In this document: one piece after another, positions 5,877-8,531 of the stretch
Layout of the letters: every line of letters begins with the position of its first letter
How positions within the stretch are numbered: position 1 is the first letter of the stretch
Assembly: GCA_902491415.1 (NCBI GenBank)
Contig: CABUHP010000057.1
Coordinates: forward strand, 1 to 8,531
Direction: 5' to 3'
Length of the DNA: 8,531 nucleotides
From: an uncultured Collinsella sp.
Lineage (GTDB): Bacteria; Actinomycetota; Coriobacteriia; Coriobacteriales; Coriobacteriaceae
Made by a program: the position numbers and the translations under genes
Notes under the pieces: generated by a model
The model's database searches: none
Told to the model about the DNA's origin: nothing
Seen by the model: only the letters and a program-made list of their open reading frames with translations

Positions 5877-6713
5877 GATCAGGGGGACTGCGGGAATGTC
5901 AGAAGCGGCAACGCGAGCCGCAAATCCTGCCTCGGTCAGCTCGATGACCTCGGTAAACGTTGCATCGAAAAACTCCTCGGTTAGCAGGCGATACGGCGGA
6001 TGATCGGGCTCGCCGGGGTTTTCGCGCACGATCTCGTGCATAACGCCGATGGTCTTGAGCACATACTCCTTATGGATGGGATACTGCCCAAAACGTGCCG
6101 CAGCGGTATACAGGCGATCGGTCGCGCGTGGAATCGAAACAATGCCGAGCGTCTTGCCAAACCAGTCAAAGTCGCCTTGCTTTTTAATGCGGAATTCCTC
6201 GCACGGCTTGCCGCCGTGCGCCTCCAGGTACTGATTCACGCGTGTATTCCATACGGTATCGGCCACCAGATGCGACCAGACACCCAGTGTCAAATCAAGC
6301 AACGACTGCGCCACGTCCTCGGACGCAAGCGAGAACTCACGAGCGCTGGGACCGACAACCGGCTCAGCATCCCTGTAGCGCTGGGGATAGTGCACGCGAT
6401 TCAGTCGCTCGCGCTCCTCGATAATCGAGGTCGCCGCGGCTGGCGCACCAGTGGGTGAACTTTTAAGCAACGGTGCCACATAGGTATCCCAGAACTCATG
6501 CTCACGAGGCTTAGGGATGGGTTCAGGCTTGGCAAAGTGCGTAATGCGGTACGGGATGGGATCGGCAATGCCAGGGACCATATAGCCCACGAAGATATCC
6601 GGAACCACGCAGCCAAACAAAAAGGCATTGCGGTCGCGCACGCTATTGGCAAGCGCACCGGTGTGCTCCAGTAAACGCTCCGTCTGAGCGATATGAATGT
6701 TCCAGCTTGGCAT
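5865..6713 (-). CDS. zinc-dependent phospholipase C-family protein of unknown substrate
   Basis: The 282-residue protein has the spaced His/Asp pattern of the zinc-dependent phospholipase C domain (Zn_dep_PLPC type). The N-terminal MPSWNIHIA supplies His7, FLFGCVVPDIF supplies Asp39, ITHF supplies His59, and GVWSHLVADTVWN supplies His148 and Asp152. These are the likely metal ligands. There is no signal peptide or membrane helix, so it probably stays in the cytoplasm, unlike secreted clostridial phospholipases. Many such bacterial homologues have no proven activity, and lipase action is not established. I chose ATG 6713 because it gives the family-typical start, has GGGGGTGG just upstream and leaves about 20 nt after the predicted transcription start. 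An in-frame ATG at 6725 (4 residues longer, weak AGG site) is possible. It lies about 80 bp after the ECF operon on the same strand. Confidence 0.75.
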   Translation of the reverse strand: MPSWNIHIAQTERLLEHTGALANSVRDRNAFLFGCVVPDIFVGYMVPGIADPIPYRITHFAKPEPIPKPREHEFWDTYVAPLLKSSPTGAPAAATSIIEERERLNRVHYPQRYRDAEPVVGPSAREFSLASEDVAQSLLDLTLGVWSHLVADTVWNTRVNQYLEAHGGKPCEEFRIKKQGDFDWFGKTLGIVSIPRATDRLYTAAARFGQYPIHKEYVLKTIGVMHEIVRENPGEPDHPPYRLLTEEFFDATFTEVIELTEAGFAARVAASDIPAVPLIASC

Positions 6714-6739
6714 AGCCACCCCCATAAAAAACCTGGATA

Positions 6740-6748
6740 ACTATACCA
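6740..6748 (-). promoter_or_regulatory. extended -10 promoter candidate for the phospholipase-family gene
   Basis: On the minus strand TGGTATAGT provides a TGn-extended -10 (TATAGT at 6740-6745, 5 of 6 consensus). No -35 hexamer is recognisable at the normal distance, as is common for extended -10 promoters. Transcription would start near 6733, which leaves too short a leader for the ATG at 6725 and supports the ATG at 6713. Confidence 0.4.
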
Positions 6749-6757
6749 TCACGGCAA

Positions 6758-6773
6758 AGCCGCGCGGGCGGCT
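6758..6773 (-). terminator. weak hairpin after the ECF operon, possible partial terminator
   Basis: AGCCGC (6758-6763) and GCGGCT (6768-6773) form a 6-bp GC-rich stem with a 4-nt loop, followed on the minus strand by only a short T-run before GCC. It lies about 20 nt after the ATPase-subunit stop codon. Without a proper U-tract, read-through into the next gene is likely. Confidence 0.25.
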
Positions 6774-6793
6774 ACGCACGCTCTACGCAGCAA

Positions 6794-7588
6794 CTATTCC
6801 GTAGCACCGCTTTCGGTTCCATACGACGGCGAAGGCGCCTCGACCACATGGTGATATCGATCAATATAGATTGCACGGACACCCAGGCGTCGCACCAAAT
6901 CCTGATGATGAGTGCTCATGAGCACCGTCTTGCCTGCCGCAACATAAGCCAAAAGGAAGCCAACAACAATGTCGCACGAGTCCTCGTCGAGCCCGTTGGT
7001 GGGCTCGTCGAGCACCAAGATGTCCGGATTCATAGAAACGACGGCAGCCAGCGCAACACGCTTCTTTTGCCCGCCCGAAAGCTGATAAGGCGAGGCATCG
7101 ACCAGATCGGCAACCTGGAACAGTTCCATGGCATCGCGGACGCGGCGCTCGAGCTCGTCTGACGGCAGGCCCATCTGAGCCGGGCCAAAGGCGACTTCCT
7201 CGCCCACGGTCGCACAGAACAGCTGGGCGTCAGCGTTTTGGAACACAAAGCCCACGCGTTGATGGAAGCGCTGCGACCGCACGGGATCGGCGAGGTAAGC
7301 CGCATCGACCATTTCGCCATCGAACAGATACGTACCCGTGCTGGGCACCTCAAGTCCGTTGATAAGCCGCATGATCGTCGTCTTGCCGCAGCCGTTGGGA
7401 CCGAGCAGGGCAACGAGCTCGCCGCGATTAACCTGCAGTGACACGCCATCGACCACCATATGCCCTGCATAGGAAAACACCACATCGCGCAGCTCAATGA
7501 GCGGTGCTGCACCGGCACCGCGCGCGTCCCTAACACCCGCAGGGCTATTTATCTCGATTGCCAAAACGTTGCCTTTCCCTATCCGCAT
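6794..7588 (-). CDS. cbiO: ECF transporter ATP-binding subunit (EcfA/CbiO family)
   Basis: This cytoplasmic ATPase powers an energy-coupling-factor importer together with the membrane subunit encoded just upstream. In the 264 residues the Walker A is GPNGCGKT (63-70), the Q-loop VFQNADAQLF has Gln117, the signature is LSGGQKKR (170-177), Walker B is ILVLDEP (190-196), and the switch His227 lies in STHH. The run from the Q-loop to EVAFGP (131-136) is characteristic of CbiO/EcfA rather than other ABC ATPases. The open frame extends upstream to 7750 but there overlaps cbiQ in another frame and lacks ABC similarity, so I start at ATG 7588, 17 nt after the cbiQ stop. The ribosome site is poor. A TTG at 7564 preceded by GGAAAGG is an alternative. 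The first 28 residues are a non-conserved extension before the ABC core. A single ATPase gene fits a CbiMNQO-type layout. Confidence 0.9.
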   Translation of the reverse strand: MRIGKGNVLAIEINSPAGVRDARGAGAAPLIELRDVVFSYAGHMVVDGVSLQVNRGELVALLGPNGCGKTTIMRLINGLEVPSTGTYLFDGEMVDAAYLADPVRSQRFHQRVGFVFQNADAQLFCATVGEEVAFGPAQMGLPSDELERRVRDAMELFQVADLVDASPYQLSGGQKKRVALAAVVSMNPDILVLDEPTNGLDEDSCDIVVGFLLAYVAAGKTVLMSTHHQDLVRRLGVRAIYIDRYHHVVEAPSPSYGTESGATE

Positions 7589-7605
7589 CGGCCGCAGCGA
7601 CCGTG

Positions 7606-8448
7606 CTACAGCGCCGCACACAGCGCCGACAGCAACAGCACGATCCCCGCATAGACCGCATCGCGCCAACTCAGACTGCTCCGGGCAGGCGCCGGATACG
7701 CGCCGGCAAACCCACGGCAGAGCATGGCCTCGTCCATCGCGCGGCTGCATTCCATCGCCTTGATAAATGTCATGCCCATGATACCCGCCACCGAATCGGT
7801 GCGCGAAAAACCCGCAGGCGCGCGGCCCACACTGCGAAGCATGACCGATTCGGTGAGGTCGTGCGCCGTGCGGCCGAGCACCTCAATGTGCTTGAGCGCC
7901 ATGTCAAACGTAAAGATAACTTCGTCGGGTAGATGCAGCATCTTGAGCGCCGCCGACATACGACTCCAGGTGAGCGTCCACGAAACACCCAGCACCAGCG
8001 ACACGTTAACGAACGTCTTGAGCGCGATCTTGAGCATGGCGATCGTGGCGGAAGCGCCCAGCAGCAGGGCCGGCAGCGCCAAGACCACGGCAAATCCCGC
8101 GGCGGCGAGCGCCGGCATAAAGGTCGCCCGCAGACCGCGCACGGGGCGCGCGGCGATCAACACCAGCGCGATCGCCGCCATCAGCATCAGGTACAGCGGA
8201 CTCTGCGTCAGACACACGCACAGGACGCAGACGAACATCCCCACCAGGCGCACCGGAGCCGAAACGCAAGAAAGGGCGCGGTCGATTATCGACCCGCCCT
8301 TGTGTGCGCCACCGCCCAGGCGGACCCGCTCAAGCAGGCTCGCCAGGTGCAGGACATTCTTTTGCATCACACGATGCCGAGCCCCCACGGGCTCATATCG
8401 CTCCTCGGCCGCAAGCCAGCTAGGCAGCTCGGCTATTGCCATGAGCAC
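7606..8448 (-). CDS. cbiQ: ECF transporter transmembrane subunit (EcfT/CbiQ family)
   Basis: This membrane scaffold links the substrate-binding S component to the ATPase. The 280 residues show hydrophobic segments at about 64-80, 84-100, 110-132, 141-160 and 262-280. Between them is a long cytoplasmic part with the two coupling-helix motifs of this family, around VMLRSVGR (202-209) and AMLCRGF (241-247), which dock into EcfA. GTG 8448 is taken as start because AAGGAAAG lies 2 nt upstream of it (5 nt from AGGA). ATG 8442 is an alternative. The first 50 residues are a hydrophilic extension. The gene overlaps its upstream neighbour by 29 nt and precedes the ATPase gene by 17 nt, so the three are probably translated together. 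Cobalt or nickel is the likely cargo from the CbiQ-like character, but a vitamin cannot be excluded from these data. Confidence 0.85.
   Translation of the reverse strand: MLMAIAELPSWLAAEERYEPVGARHRVMQKNVLHLASLLERVRLGGGAHKGGSIIDRALSCVSAPVRLVGMFVCVLCVCLTQSPLYLMLMAAIALVLIAARPVRGLRATFMPALAAAGFAVVLALPALLLGASATIAMLKIALKTFVNVSLVLGVSWTLTWSRMSAALKMLHLPDEVIFTFDMALKHIEVLGRTAHDLTESVMLRSVGRAPAGFSRTDSVAGIMGMTFIKAMECSRAMDEAMLCRGFAGAYPAPARSSLSWRDAVYAGIVLLLSALCAAL
8272..8301 (-). other. strong inverted repeat inside the cbiQ coding sequence
   Basis: AAGGGCG-c-GGTCGAT (8272-8286) pairs with ATCGACC-CGCCCTT (8288-8301): 14 base pairs, one bulged base and a 1-nt centre. In the cbiQ mRNA sense the stem is followed by TTTCTT-like bases within codons about 50-60. 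It resembles an intrinsic terminator or pause hairpin with a poor U-tract. The sequence also codes, so it may be fortuitous. Confidence 0.5.
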
Positions 8449-8531
8449 CGCTTTCCTTAACCGTCAGCGAGATCAGGCGGAATGCGATGGTGAGCACCGC
8501 CACGCCAATCACGCCCGAAAGAATATACATC
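8420..8531 (-). CDS. C-terminal end of a membrane protein, probably the ECF S component or CbiM/CbiN-like (PDGLE-type) subunit
   Basis: Only the last 36 codons before the TAG stop at 8420 are in the window. They encode a hydrophobic helix starting YILSGVIGVAVLTIAF, then a short positively charged and polar tail. The other two minus-strand frames hit stops by about 8510 and 8457, so this frame is the credible one. The helix resembles the final segment of PDGLE/CbiN-type subunits of cobalt/nickel importers, by remembered pattern only. The 29-nt overlap with cbiQ indicates translational coupling. The Met visible near the edge may be internal; the true start lies outside the window. Confidence 0.6.
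   Translation of the reverse strand, partial: MYILSGVIGVAVLTIAFRLISLTVKESGAHGNSRAA

Noticed and set aside
7589..7750. N-terminal extension of the ECF ATPase frame (54 codons)
   Set aside because: It overlaps the well-supported 3' end of cbiQ and the translated part has no similarity to ABC ATPases. The ATG at 7588 is the better start.
7933..8460. 175-codon plus-strand frame opposite cbiQ
   Set aside because: Gln/His/Arg-rich composition without hydrophobic core, opposite a clear membrane protein.

Overview
The window looks like chromosome of a high-GC, Gram-positive gut actinobacterium, most likely class Coriobacteriia (Collinsella-like). This rests on the strongly GC/C-ending codon use, the Collinsella-type look of several proteins (recalled, not searched) and short AT-rich intergenic promoter regions. 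Nothing in the window identifies a species.

Layout. Positions 1-2467 (minus strand) hold a P2-type, SERCA-like calcium-transporting ATPase whose last transmembrane helices run off the left edge. A 441-bp divergent intergenic region (2468-2908) carries the leaders and promoters of the ATPase and of pyk. Pyruvate kinase (2909-4369, plus) ends in a strong intrinsic terminator. A second non-coding stretch (4370-4794) carries that terminator and a ~128-bp palindromic element with perfect 19-bp ends (4614-4741). A lone protein of the AbiEi/DUF559 type with a Vsr-like nuclease domain (4795-5868, plus) follows. It meets tail-to-tail, with a 4-nt overlap, a zinc-dependent phospholipase C-family protein (5865-6713, minus). 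The right end is a minus-strand operon for an energy-coupling-factor (ECF) metal or vitamin importer: the C-terminal tail of a membrane subunit (cut by the window edge), the EcfT/CbiQ transmembrane subunit and the EcfA/CbiO ATPase.

How they work together. The ECF genes are one coupled operon (a 29-nt overlap, then a 17-nt gap), and the cobalt/nickel CbiM(N)QO type is the best guess for its substrate. The phospholipase-family gene follows after about 80 bp and has its own extended -10 promoter candidate. pyk and the Ca-ATPase are divergent and probably separately controlled. The least ordinary part is 4614-5868: a palindromic, probably repetitive element directly upstream of a solitary nuclease-fold protein. 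The sequence around the pyk promoter shares an AT-rich 14-mer with that element. I see no CRISPR array, tRNA, rRNA, transposase or complete defence operon, and I do not claim a new multi-gene system.
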